A DNA stretch of 64,000 nt from UTCFX2 sp002050125 (lineage in GTDB: Bacteria > Chloroflexota > Anaerolineae > Anaerolineales > UBA4823), in NCBI GenBank assembly GCA_027494035.1, contig JAOSJQ010000001.1:2232001-2296000 (forward strand), read 5' to 3'. Positions 26,324-35,921 of the stretch are shown here, piece after piece. Each line of letters opens with the position of its first letter. The first letter of the stretch is position 1. Position numbers and translations under genes: made by a program. The notes beneath the pieces were generated by a model. That model did not search any database. It saw only the letters and a list, made by a program, of their open reading frames with translations, and had not been told where the DNA came from.

Positions 26324-29193
26324 ATGAGCACAGTTAACTGTCCGAATTGCGGCGCCGCCAACGATGCAGCCGCCCAATTCTGCGCCCGCTGCGGCCTCTC
26401 GCTCAGTGGTTCACCTAAACCGGCTGCGCCGCCTCAATCGGCAGTCTGCCCGCGCTGTCAGATGCCCCTGCGCACCACCGCCCGCTTTTGCCCAACCTGC
26501 GGGTTTGATCTAATGCAACAAAAAGCTCCCGCGCCTCAAATGGCGGAAAGTCCGCCGGCAGGCGGAACGCCTCCTGCGGCTGCCCAGCCAAGCCCGCCGC
26601 CTGGGCGAGCGCCGGCAGGCGCAAGCGCCGGCGGTCCTCCCGGCAGTCATACTCAATTGCTCAGCGACGCCTCTGGGATAACCGGCTTGCTCGTGCGTTG
26701 GATGGGCGGCAACAGCCAGAACTATCCAATTTCAAAGCCCACGCTCAACGTCGGGCGCGCTCCGGATAACGACATTGTGATCAACCATCCGGCTGTTTCG
26801 GGTCATCATTTGCGAATCTCCGTGGGAGCAAGCGAAGCTACCATCACTGATCTGAACAGCACAAACGGCACCCAACTGAACGGTCAGCGGATCGCGCCCA
26901 ATACGCCTCAGACCGCCCGACCGGGCGATGTCGTCAGGATTGGCGACCTGACCGGCAACTGGGTCGGTCTGGCGTTTGAAGGCGCAAGCCCGGAAGCGCT
27001 GCGTACGCTCTCGCTGGGTAAACTGGACCTCTCCCGAACAACCAACATCCTGATCGGTCGGGACCCCGCTTGCTATTTACCACTCAATCACCCGGCGGTT
27101 TCTTTTCATCACGCTCAGATTTATCAACAAAACGGGGGATTGGCGATCCGGGACCTGAACAGCACGAATGGGACCTTTGTAAACGGAAAGCGGATCGCAA
27201 TTGTGCCGCTTTCCAGCGGCGACGAAATCCAGATCGGGCCATTCAAACTGGTTTACGATGCGCAGCAGCAAAGCCTGGCTCAATCGATGCGCTTGGGTCA
27301 TCGGATCGATGCTATTCGCCTGGGTCGCGAGGTTGCCAATAAACGCATGATTCTGAGCGAAATCTCGATGACGATCAATCCGGGCGAATTTGTTGCCCTG
27401 GTTGGAGGGAGCGGCGCGGGTAAAAGCACCTTGATGAAGGCAATGAATGGCTACGAGCCAGCCAACCATGGGCGGATGCTGATGGACGGCGAGCCGCTGT
27501 ATGGCAAGATCGACCTCTACCGAAACCAGATGGGCTACGTCCCGCAGGATGACATCATTCACCGCGAGCTTCCAGTCAAACTGGCTTTGTGGTACGCGGC
27601 GAAACTGCGTTTGCCCGACGCCCGCCCAGCCGAGATTCAGGCGCGCATTCAGGACGCGTTGCGCGCCGTCGAAATGACCGAGCACGCCGACAAGCCGGTG
27701 CGTGTGCTCAGCGGCGGTCAGCGCAAAAGGGTGAGCATTGCCGTCGAGCTCCTGGCGCGGCCGACGCTCTTTTTCCTGGATGAGCCGACCTCAGGGCTTG
27801 ACCCAGGGCTTGAAAAGAAGATGATGTACGACCTCAACCGCCTTGCGGACGAAGGGCGCACGGTGGTTCTGGTCACTCATGCAACGGCGAACATTGAGCA
27901 ATGCGACCACGTGGCGTTTCTGACGCAGGGATGGCTCTCCTACTACGGACCCCCGAACGAAGCTTTGCAGTTTTTCAGTGTGCGCGATTTTTCGGATATC
28001 TATCTGAAACTGAGCCAGGAAATTAATCCGCAGCGGGGGAAGGCGGTACCTCCTGAATTGCAGGCGTATTATCGTCCAGGAGAGGGATCCGGGAAAACTT
28101 ACAGCGGGGTGCTCTGGGCGCAGGTTTATCGCAACTCGCCGTTATTCAAACAATTCGTCAGCGACCGGCAGAGCCAGCTTCGCTCGGCGGGGACGGATTT
28201 TGGATCGGCGGGAATGCCCTCGCGGCGCGCAAAAGACTCGTTTATCCGCCAGATGATCATCCTCGCCCGGCGTCAGTTTGACCTGATCCGCTTCGATTGG
28301 CGGACCTTATTTATCCTCCTGCTCATGCTGCCGATGCTGGGCGTCCTGTTTGCCATGGTGAGTTCGGAGCAGGATTTGGTGGGGCGGCCCGGGACAATCG
28401 CGCAAATCGATGCAGCGCTGACGCGAGAATTGGAAGAAGATGGATTGGTGCTGGACGAAAAGATCGATTACATTCCGAGCGTCGATGCGGAATTGCTGAT
28501 CACCATGATGGCGCTGGCGCTGACGCAGGGCGGCACCTTTGCTGCTGCGTATGAAATCGTCAAAGAACGTGCGATATTCAAACGCGAAAAAGCGGTTAAC
28601 CTCAAAGCGACTGCATACGTATTGTCCAAAATGATCATCCTGGGCATATTTGCCGTCTTCCAGGTGGGGGCTTTCCTGTTGATGATTGCGCTGGTGGTCG
28701 ATTTCGGTTTCAGGGGGCGATTATTGAATTAGGGATTCTGGAACTATTCATCTCACTCTACCTGGCGGTTCTGGCAAGCATTGCGTTTGGGCTTTTTGTT
28801 TCCGCGATTGTTCCCAATCAAGATGTTGTCCTTTACGCCATCCTGGCACAGCTTTTTATCCAGATTATCCTTACGGGAACGCTGTTCCCGTTGGATAACA
28901 GCCCCGCTTCGGTGTTCGTGCCGGGCTATTGGGCGGCTGTTTCGGCTGGCTCGACCGTTGATCTGCCCGGATTGAATGAAAACAGCCGGGTATGCTCAGT
29001 GAACGAAGTCCCGAACATGCAAACCGGAGTGACCGAGCTTAAGGTTATTTGCACCAAAGCTGCCCAGGACTTGAAAATCCCTTATGAACACACCGAAGAA
29101 AACCTGATCTATACCTGGATCGGAATGATGGCTCACGTCGTCATATGGACGCTACTAACGATCATCGTACAGAGTCGCAAAAAGGTAGAATAG
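26324..29193 (+). CDS. Zinc ribbon-FHA-FHA-ABCG-type ABC transporter, one frameshift
   Basis: About 956 residues when corrected. Two zinc ribbons (CPNCGAANDAAAQFCARCG and CPRCQMPLRTTARFCPTCG) are followed by two FHA domains (NVGRAPDNDIVI...NSTNGT and LIGRDPACYLPL...NSTNGT). The ABC ATPase has GGSGAGKST, LSGGQRKR and FFLDEPTSGLD, and the C-terminal six-helix permease is of ABC2 type. The frame is lost near 28700-28710 (a missing base around GATTTCGGTTTC) and resumes to TAG 29191-29193. The C-terminal part contains the last transmembrane segments and an extracellular loop. Such half-transporters probably dimerise and export a substrate under control of phosphothreonine signals. The substrate is unknown. 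Confidence 0.87.
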
Positions 29194-29205
29194 GCGTCTT
29201 GACTC

Positions 29206-30162
29206 ATGGGTACCCTGGCTTTCTGCCAGCTCTGCGGTCAACGGATTGCTGAGAAAAGCCAGCTTTTCCGCCATCCAGACTGGCTTGAAGATACGGTCCT
29301 GCGCATCTGTCCGGCTTGCGCCAGAGATGCGCCGCGCTGCGATTTGTGCGGCTTACCAATTTCGCCGGGTTCACCCGTGAAAATGTGTGTTACCTGCCTG
29401 AAAAAGCAGCCGGTGTGCTTGGGATGCGGGCGGGCGGTCTCGGACGCAAACCTTTTTTTCGATGGAGCGGGACCATACTGCCAGCGCTGCTGCCAGGATC
29501 GACAGCCCTGCGATAGCTGCAGGGCGCCGCTGACCGATGAACGGTGGCAGCTCTCGGATGGGCGGCTGATTTGTTCCTTCTGCTGCACGGGCGCAATTTT
29601 CTCGCCGCAAGAAGCGGTCGATCTGTTTGCCGAGGTTCAATCGCGCCTGGCGCGCGAACTTGGCATTCGATTGAACATTCCAACCGGCGTTTTTCTGGCG
29701 GATCAGGAACAAATGCGCCAGGTGCTGCGCCAACAGCCGATCCAGCCAAAGAGGCAAGCGCTGGATAACCGCGTTCAGGGCGCCCCGGATGTGCTGGGGG
29801 TCTATTTGAGGCGCGGGATGAAGCGCGGCATCTATATCTTGACCGGGCTTCCGCGCAAGCTTTTCATCCAGACGGCTGCACATGAGTACGCCCATGCCTG
29901 GCAAGGCGAAAATTGTCCCACGCTAGAGAGCGAATTGATCCAGGAAGGTTTTGCTGAATGGGTTGCATACCGAACGCTGGGTATTTTCGGCTATACCGGC
30001 GGACTCGCGCAGATGCGCGACCGGCATGACATATATGGAGAAGGGCTCAGATGGGCGCTGGACCGTGAAGATCGCAAGGGCGCAAGCGCGGTAATCTCTG
30101 CCTGCCGCGGCGAAGCGGCAATCTCTCAGAACGAAACGCCCGAAGCTCGGATAGCCAGATGA
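29206..30162 (+). CDS. LIM-like zinc-finger metallopeptidase resembling DA1
   Basis: 318 residues. The N-terminal 130 residues hold several treble-clef or LIM-like Cys pairs (CQLCG, CPAC, CDLCG, CVTC, CLGCG, CQRCC, CDSC, CSFCC). The C-terminal half has LTGLPRKL followed by AHEYAHAW with H226, E227 and H230. Further on, ELIQEGFAEWVAY supplies the third ligand Glu. The layout and the GLPR...HExxHAW...E.GF.. spacing match the peptidase domain of plant DA1 proteins, which also follow a LIM domain. I infer a zinc peptidase that cuts a partner in this island. The gene is 12 bp after the ABC gene and overlaps the next by four bases (ATGA). Confidence 0.8.
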   Translation: MGTLAFCQLCGQRIAEKSQLFRHPDWLEDTVLRICPACARDAPRCDLCGLPISPGSPVKMCVTCLKKQPVCLGCGRAVSDANLFFDGAGPYCQRCCQDRQPCDSCRAPLTDERWQLSDGRLICSFCCTGAIFSPQEAVDLFAEVQSRLARELGIRLNIPTGVFLADQEQMRQVLRQQPIQPKRQALDNRVQGAPDVLGVYLRRGMKRGIYILTGLPRKLFIQTAAHEYAHAWQGENCPTLESELIQEGFAEWVAYRTLGIFGYTGGLAQMRDRHDIYGEGLRWALDREDRKGASAVISACRGEAAISQNETPEARIAR

Positions 30163-31544
30163 CTTCTGCGCCGTCGCTCTCATTCAAACTCTCGTCAGCT
30201 ACGGCGCCGATCGGAGCTGGTCCCAGTTTGCTTTATGGGCTGGTCCAGGTCGAAGGAGCAGCGGCCTCCGAACCGCTGCCCAGTAATTTGGGCTTTGTTC
30301 TAGATACAAGCGAATCCATGCGTATTCGCCTCGCATCTGAAGCCCAATTTTCCGAGCTTGTGAAAGCGGGTTATGCTCAGGAAGTGCTGACGGACGGCAT
30401 TCCGGCTTATCAAATTTCCGCCATCCCAGGCGAACTGGTTGCCGGGCTGCCGCGCCGGATTGATTTTCTGGCAGATGCGTTGAGATCCGCCGGCGAGATG
30501 TTGCGGAAAGGAGATTACTTCTCGTTAGTCGCGTTTGCCAGCCAGGCGGCGTGCTTGATCGAGCAAGCCCCGGGAGACGAACACGAGCGATTGCGTCTGG
30601 CGGCTGCCAATTTAGAAGACTTGAGGCTGGGCGACAGCACGCAGATCCACAAAGGTTTGGCGCTTGCGCTCGAAGAGGCGCGGCGCTTGCCGGGCGGCAG
30701 CCTGGCGACCCGGCTGATATTATTGACCGACGGTCACACGCAAAGCGTGAAAAGGGTTTACGAATTGGCTGAACAGGCGAAACAAGCCGGGATTAAAATC
30801 ACCACCATGGGCATCGGTTCAGAGTTCAACGAAGAGTTGCTGATCCCCCTAGCAGATTTGACCGGCGGCAAGGCGTATTTTATCGAAACCCCGGAAAAGA
30901 TCGGGGAAGCTTTCCGCCAGGAGCTTGGTTCAGCTTTACGCATAAGTTATCGCAATTTGGAGGTTAAAATTCTCCTGGCAAAGGGCGTATCGCTGCGGCG
31001 GGCGTATCGGGTTCTTCCAGATATGGGCGAGTTTGACACTGGACCCTGCCGCGATCAGAGTTATGCGTTGCTGCTCGGGGATTATGACCCATCCCATCCG
31101 GTGGGCTTGTTGCTGGAAATCGTCGTGGAAGATGGCTCGCCAGGCAAGAGTCGGCTGGCTCAGGTCGTGCTTCAATGGGACAACCCCGAAGACGGGGATC
31201 GCCGCCAGAGCCCGCGCTACGACATCGAGATCGAGCGTTCCGCGGTCGGGATCGAGGTCAAGGACCAGGCGGTCAAACAGGCGGTTGACCGCCTGAGCGC
31301 CTATATCACGGGAAAGCAGGCGCTGGAGGAAGCCGGTTCGGCGCGGGCTAAAGAAGACGCTCAGGCGCGGGACGCCGCGACGGTCCGCCTCCGGCAAGCC
31401 GCGACGCGCATGTTAGATATGGGAGAACAGGGACTGGCTGATATGTTCCTGGAACAGGCTGAACGGTTGGAGCAAAACGCCGAACTGGACCAAAACGCAG
31501 CCAAGTCGCTTCGCTATAACACGCGCCGTTTAAGTCCAAGCTGA
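30159..31544 (+). CDS. von Willebrand factor A domain protein
   Basis: 461 residues, cytosolic, with no signal peptide. The vWA domain begins NLGFVLDTSESM, giving the MIDAS motif DTSES. It has the Thr in GDSTQIHKG and the second Asp in LLTDGHTQ, so metal binding should be intact. About 35 extra residues sit just after the MIDAS motif. A beta-sandwich region follows the domain, and a C-terminal helical tail (about 370-461) is rich in Ala, Glu and Gln. The ATG overlaps the peptidase stop. It is likely a scaffold or adaptor for the phosphosignalling complex, paired with the next gene. Confidence 0.85.
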   Translation: MTSAPSLSFKLSSATAPIGAGPSLLYGLVQVEGAAASEPLPSNLGFVLDTSESMRIRLASEAQFSELVKAGYAQEVLTDGIPAYQISAIPGELVAGLPRRIDFLADALRSAGEMLRKGDYFSLVAFASQAACLIEQAPGDEHERLRLAAANLEDLRLGDSTQIHKGLALALEEARRLPGGSLATRLILLTDGHTQSVKRVYELAEQAKQAGIKITTMGIGSEFNEELLIPLADLTGGKAYFIETPEKIGEAFRQELGSALRISYRNLEVKILLAKGVSLRRAYRVLPDMGEFDTGPCRDQSYALLLGDYDPSHPVGLLLEIVVEDGSPGKSRLAQVVLQWDNPEDGDRRQSPRYDIEIERSAVGIEVKDQAVKQAVDRLSAYITGKQALEEAGSARAKEDAQARDAATVRLRQAATRMLDMGEQGLADMFLEQAERLEQNAELDQNAAKSLRYNTRRLSPS

Positions 31545-31561
31545 GATGATGGGAGAGTTGG

Positions 31562-32824
31562 ATGCCTGATTTGTTGAATTTTGCCAGCACGTGCAATCGC
31601 AGCTCTGTGCCGCTGCTGGAGCAATCGCAACTGATCTATTTACTGACGGAGATTTCCCCGACGCGCTCGATTTCCGATGTGCGCATGCCGCTAAACTTTG
31701 CGCTGGTGCTGGATCGCAGCGGTTCAATGGCGGGCGAAAAACTGCGCACGATGAAAGAAGCCGTCAAGAACATGATCAATCAATTGCGCGAGGAAGATAT
31801 TCTATCGATCGTTTCGTTCGAGTCCCGCACGGAAGTACTCGCGCCGGCGAAGCCTGGAATGGACAAAAAAGCCTTATTGCGGGCGGTCGAAAAAATCCGC
31901 GATGGCGGAGGAACGAACCTGGCGCCGGCGCTCAACACGGCTTTGAATCTTGTAAAATTGAACAAGGATGAAGCCCGCGCGAATCAGATTGTCCTGCTAA
32001 CCGACGGAGAAGCCACCGATCGGCTGGAAGACTCCTACCGCGTTGCGGATGAAGCCGGATCTGCCGGCGTTCCGATCATTGGATTGGGTCTGGGCAAGGA
32101 TTGGAACGAAACCTTTCTTTTCGAACTGGCAGACCGCAGCATCCAAGCCAGCCCGGGTTCACACATCGGGATGGCGGATTACATCCCAACGCCCGCCGAC
32201 GCCCAGAAAATCTTTCAAGAGGTCTATCAATCGATGCAGGTCGTGGCTAAGGACCTCGCCGTCACCATTCGCATGGTGCAGGGTTTGGAGGCTCGCCGCG
32301 TGTGGCAGGTGACGCCGCTGATCCGCGAGCTGGGGTCTGCGGTGATTGAAGGGCGTGCGGTTCATATCCCAATCGGTCAGATGGATCGATCGGGGTGCGC
32401 CATTTTAGCGGAAATATCCTTACCGCCGCGCCCCGCCGGCGCGGTGCGAATCGCCCAGGCGGACGTGACCTTCTCGACCCAGGATCACGGACCTCAACGA
32501 CAAGCAATCGATATCATCGTCAACTATTCCCCCGATGCGGGGTTGGACGACGCGCCGGACAGCCGTGTGATGAACATCGTTGAAAAGGTGCAGGCATTTC
32601 GGCTGCAGACCCAGGCGTTGGATGAAGCCCGATTAGGCGATGTCGGATCCGCGACGCGAAAACTCCGGCAAGCCGCTACAATATTGCTGTCCCAAGGCGA
32701 GATGGAACTGGCAGGTCAAATGGAAAAAGAAGCTGACCGCCTCGAGAGCACGGGCGAGGTGTCGAACGAAGGGAAAAAGACGATCCTGCTTACCAGCCGG
32801 AAAACAGTGCGGCTTTCCGAATAG
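31562..32824 (+). CDS. von Willebrand factor A domain protein
   Basis: 420 residues with a canonical vWA domain near the N-terminus: VLDRSGSMAGEKL (MIDAS DRSGS), GGGTNLAPAL and LLTDGEATDRLED. A beta-rich middle and a C-terminal helical bundle (about 345-405) parallel the preceding protein, so the two probably derive from one duplication. There is no signal peptide or membrane segment. It starts 17 bp after the first vWA gene. Its partner proteins are presumably the zinc-ribbon kinases and FHA proteins around it; this is inference from context. Confidence 0.87.
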   Translation: MPDLLNFASTCNRSSVPLLEQSQLIYLLTEISPTRSISDVRMPLNFALVLDRSGSMAGEKLRTMKEAVKNMINQLREEDILSIVSFESRTEVLAPAKPGMDKKALLRAVEKIRDGGGTNLAPALNTALNLVKLNKDEARANQIVLLTDGEATDRLEDSYRVADEAGSAGVPIIGLGLGKDWNETFLFELADRSIQASPGSHIGMADYIPTPADAQKIFQEVYQSMQVVAKDLAVTIRMVQGLEARRVWQVTPLIRELGSAVIEGRAVHIPIGQMDRSGCAILAEISLPPRPAGAVRIAQADVTFSTQDHGPQRQAIDIIVNYSPDAGLDDAPDSRVMNIVEKVQAFRLQTQALDEARLGDVGSATRKLRQAATILLSQGEMELAGQMEKEADRLESTGEVSNEGKKTILLTSRKTVRLSE

Positions 32825-32912
32825 ATTGCGATGATTCAGCGTTATCATGTAGTTGTCATCTCGAAAAAGGATGTGAAAGACAGGCACTATCCAGGTGTCA
32901 GGAGCAGCGCGT

Positions 32913-34168
32913 ATGCCGACTATAAACTGCCCGAATTGCGGTAAACCCCTGCGCCCGGGAGCACGCTTCTGCGGCAATTGTGGCGCAACCATCCCAGCCG
33001 CTGCTCAGGCTGCGAGCGCCCCGCGCGCGGTTGAACAAGGCGCCAGCCCGTGCCCGAATTGCGGTAAGCCGGTTCGGGCAGGTGCGAAATTCTGCACTTA
33101 TTGCGGAACAGACCTGGCAAAACCAAGCGGGGCAGGCGCCGCTCAACCTGGACCGAACCAGGCGGCGCCGCAAATGGCAACAAAGACGGGGGTCGTCTCG
33201 CCGGGACCTGGAAACCTTGCCGGATTGCCTCCGGTTCCGGCTGCGCCAGCCGCGCCAGTTCAAAAGCCCAAGCGTAAAACAGGCTGGCTGACGCTGCTGC
33301 TAGGGATCGTCGTTTTGTGTCTTCTCGGGGTCGTAGGCGGGGTTTTTGCTTACCGCGATCCTTTCAACCTTCTGAGACCAGCCGCCCTCAGCCCGATAGC
33401 CTTGATCTCTGTCGAGACAACCACAGCCACGGAAGGGGCGGTTCTTGAAGCCACGAACACGCCTGCTCAAGAAGAAGGAGCCGCAAGCTCTACGCCTGAA
33501 TTACCTCCGACGGACACACCCGCGCCGACCGAAGTTGCGACGGCGACGCTAAACTTAAAGCCACACTGGAGATAACCGAAACACTGGCGCCGATTTCAGG
33601 CACGCCGGCAGCGCCGATCATTTTGGATGACGAGTTCAGCGAGAATCTAAGCGAGAATTGGCGCACATGGGGCAACCCCTTGCCCACGTTGAAGAAGGGA
33701 TTTGGGGATAGCTGGCTGGATCTCAAAGCCGTCGATAAGCCAGCCGAAGCGGGAACTACCACCCGCAAGGAAATCACACTTGCGCCTGGAATCTCGATTA
33801 TCATGGAAGCGCAGCTAAATCCGACCTATCCACAATCCCCATTGTTGATCGATTGGGACCCTTACCAATTCATTCGCGGCCCTGCAAACAGCGCACCGAC
33901 CCAATTGCACCTTGAAATAAAAAAGAACCGGATTGAAATGCTGGCGCCGGTCACCAATGGGAAATGCGAAATTGAACTGGATGGGACGATCAAACATATT
34001 TTCTCGTTGGTAGTTACAGACGAGCATACAATGGAATTGTCCGTTGATGAAGATCGTCAATCACTTTGCCAGTTAGATCTGGGTGTTACGCTTGGGCTGG
34101 GGAGGCTTTCTTTCTCGGGCAACGGCTGGGTTACGCGCATTCATATAGCGGACTCGCATTCTCGGTAA
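32913..34168 (+). CDS. Membrane-anchored double zinc-ribbon protein with extracellular beta-sandwich, one frameshift
   Basis: About 418 residues when corrected. Two zinc ribbons (CPNCGKPLRPGARFCGNCG and CPNCGKPVRAGAKFCTYCG) lie in the cytoplasm, then a Pro-rich linker and one transmembrane helix (WLTLLLGIVVLCLLGVVGG). Outside is a Thr/Pro/Ala-rich stalk and a domain beginning LDDEFSENLSENWRTWG. This resembles the concanavalin-like or DUF1080-type sandwich of the next kinase. The frame slips near 33550-33556 (a missing base around AACTTAAAG). Reading on gives KATLEITETLAP and continues to TAA at 34166-34168. ATG 32913 follows AGGAG. It may be a co-receptor for the adjacent kinase. Confidence 0.78.
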
Positions 34169-34192
34169 TTTCGCTGGCGAGGAGAAGATGCA

Positions 34193-35870
34193 ATGCCATT
34201 AGAAACTGGTCAAGTACTGAACAACCGCTATCGCATCGTCAAACTGCTGGGGCAGGGCGGGTTTGGGGCAGTCTATCGAGCCTGGGATTCAAACTTGAAC
34301 CGACCGTGCGCGGTGAAAGAGAATCTGGACACATCCCCCGAGGCTCAGCGCCAATTTACGCGCGAAGCCACTGTGCTGGCAAACCTTTCGCACCCTAATC
34401 TGCCGCGCGTGACCGATCATTTCATCCTCTCCGATCAAGGTCAATATCTGGTTATGGACTTTGTCGAAGGGGATGACCTCGCCAGCATTGTGCGTCAGAG
34501 TGGATTAATTTCGGTTCAACAAGCGATTATCTGGATCTCTCAGGTGGCAGATGCGTTGGAATATCTGCACTCGCGCGACCCCGCCGTGGTCCACCGCGAT
34601 ATCAAGCCCGGAAACATTCGCATTACTCCAGAGGGGAAGGCGATGCTGGTGGATTTTGGGTTGGTGAAGGTCTATAACCCCCAGTTGAAAACCACGATGG
34701 GCGCCAGAGCAGTTACGCCTGGTTATGCTCCGCCTGAACAATATGGGCAGGGCAGCACGGATGCACGCTCAGATATTTACGCCCTCGGAGCGACCTTGTT
34801 TGCGATCTTGACCGGACAGGAGCCGCTGGAAAGCGTGCAGCGCATGTCGGGAGTGCAGATGAGCCCGGCGCATCAATTCAATCCGAGCGTACCGCCCGCA
34901 ATGAGCGGCGTCATCGAGCGTTCGTTGCGCCTCGAGCCTTCACAACGCTACCAGCATGTGAATGAATTCAAAACGGCGCTGAGGTCGATCAGTTCGCCCG
35001 TTCTGGTCAAGCCGGTGAACCAGGCTTATGCCGTTCCGGCGATGCGCGCCCCCGCCATGGAACCCAGTTTGCGCCCGCCGATCTCGGGGCCGAAATCTCA
35101 GCCAAAATCGCAGCCCAGGGGAAAAACCGGGACGGGGCTTTATATCGGAATAGGCGCGCTGGTGCTGGTGTGTATTTTGGGGGGCGTGGGGATTATGGGA
35201 TTGATCATTGCTTCACAAAAAGACACGGCTCGCGCCACGTCCGACGCGCAGTTACAAGCTACGCTGGCGGAACGGGTGAAGACCACCTCCACAGCCCAAT
35301 CCAAAGGGACAGCAACCGCGCGGGCGCAAGCTACCCAGCAGAGCCTGCTGGCGCGATTGGAAGCGAACAGCCGTTTGGTTTACGGGTCCGCATTCTGGCT
35401 CGCTGGAGCACGACGCTGGGACTGCGGTCATTGCCCAGGATGCGGACGTGAATTTACGCGACTTTATTGTCGAGGCGCGTTTTTTCAACCCTTATGCAGC
35501 CAGTGAAGGACAATTTGATTATGGGTTCATCGTGCGTCACGAAACCAAGAATGTCCAATTTCGATTTGTGATCCAATCCGGCAAAACTTGGCTCTTGCTC
35601 AACAACACCGGCGAACCGGACGGAGAGACGATCGCACAGGGGAAGCTCCCGACATTAAAAGTCGGGGCGGGTGACACTAACCTGGTCAAGTTGGTTTTTC
35701 AGGGCAACCGCGGCTGGTTTTTTCTAAATAACGAATTGATTTCAGAGATGGATTTGTCGGCGCGCATGAATTCAGGCGTAATCTACATCGCTTCCGGTAT
35801 ATTTCAAGATGCTAAGATAGCCGGAAAAACAACCCGGTTTACGGAATTCAGGATTTGGGCTTTGCCATGA
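34193..35870 (+). CDS. Transmembrane Ser/Thr kinase with extracellular beta-sandwich sensor, one frameshift
   Basis: About 558 residues when corrected. The kinase domain (about 8-265) has GQGGFGAVYRAWD, AVKEN, HRDIKPGN, VDFG and TPGYAPPEQYG. It is closely similar to the island's other kinase. A transmembrane helix lies at about 320-345 (YIGIGALVLVCILGGVGIMG), followed by a coiled Ala/Thr/Gln-rich stalk. A jelly-roll-like domain (DFIVEARFFN...GRWFFLNNE pattern) comes last. An extra G in GGG at 35384-35386 breaks the frame; with GG the stalk continues GPHSGSLEHDAGTAVIAQD into the sensor domain. AGGAGA precedes ATG 34193. Confidence 0.85.
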
Positions 35871-35921
35871 ACGTGACATACTTTTTATTACTGGTTTTTT
35901 ATGGGGATTGTGAGGTGATGC

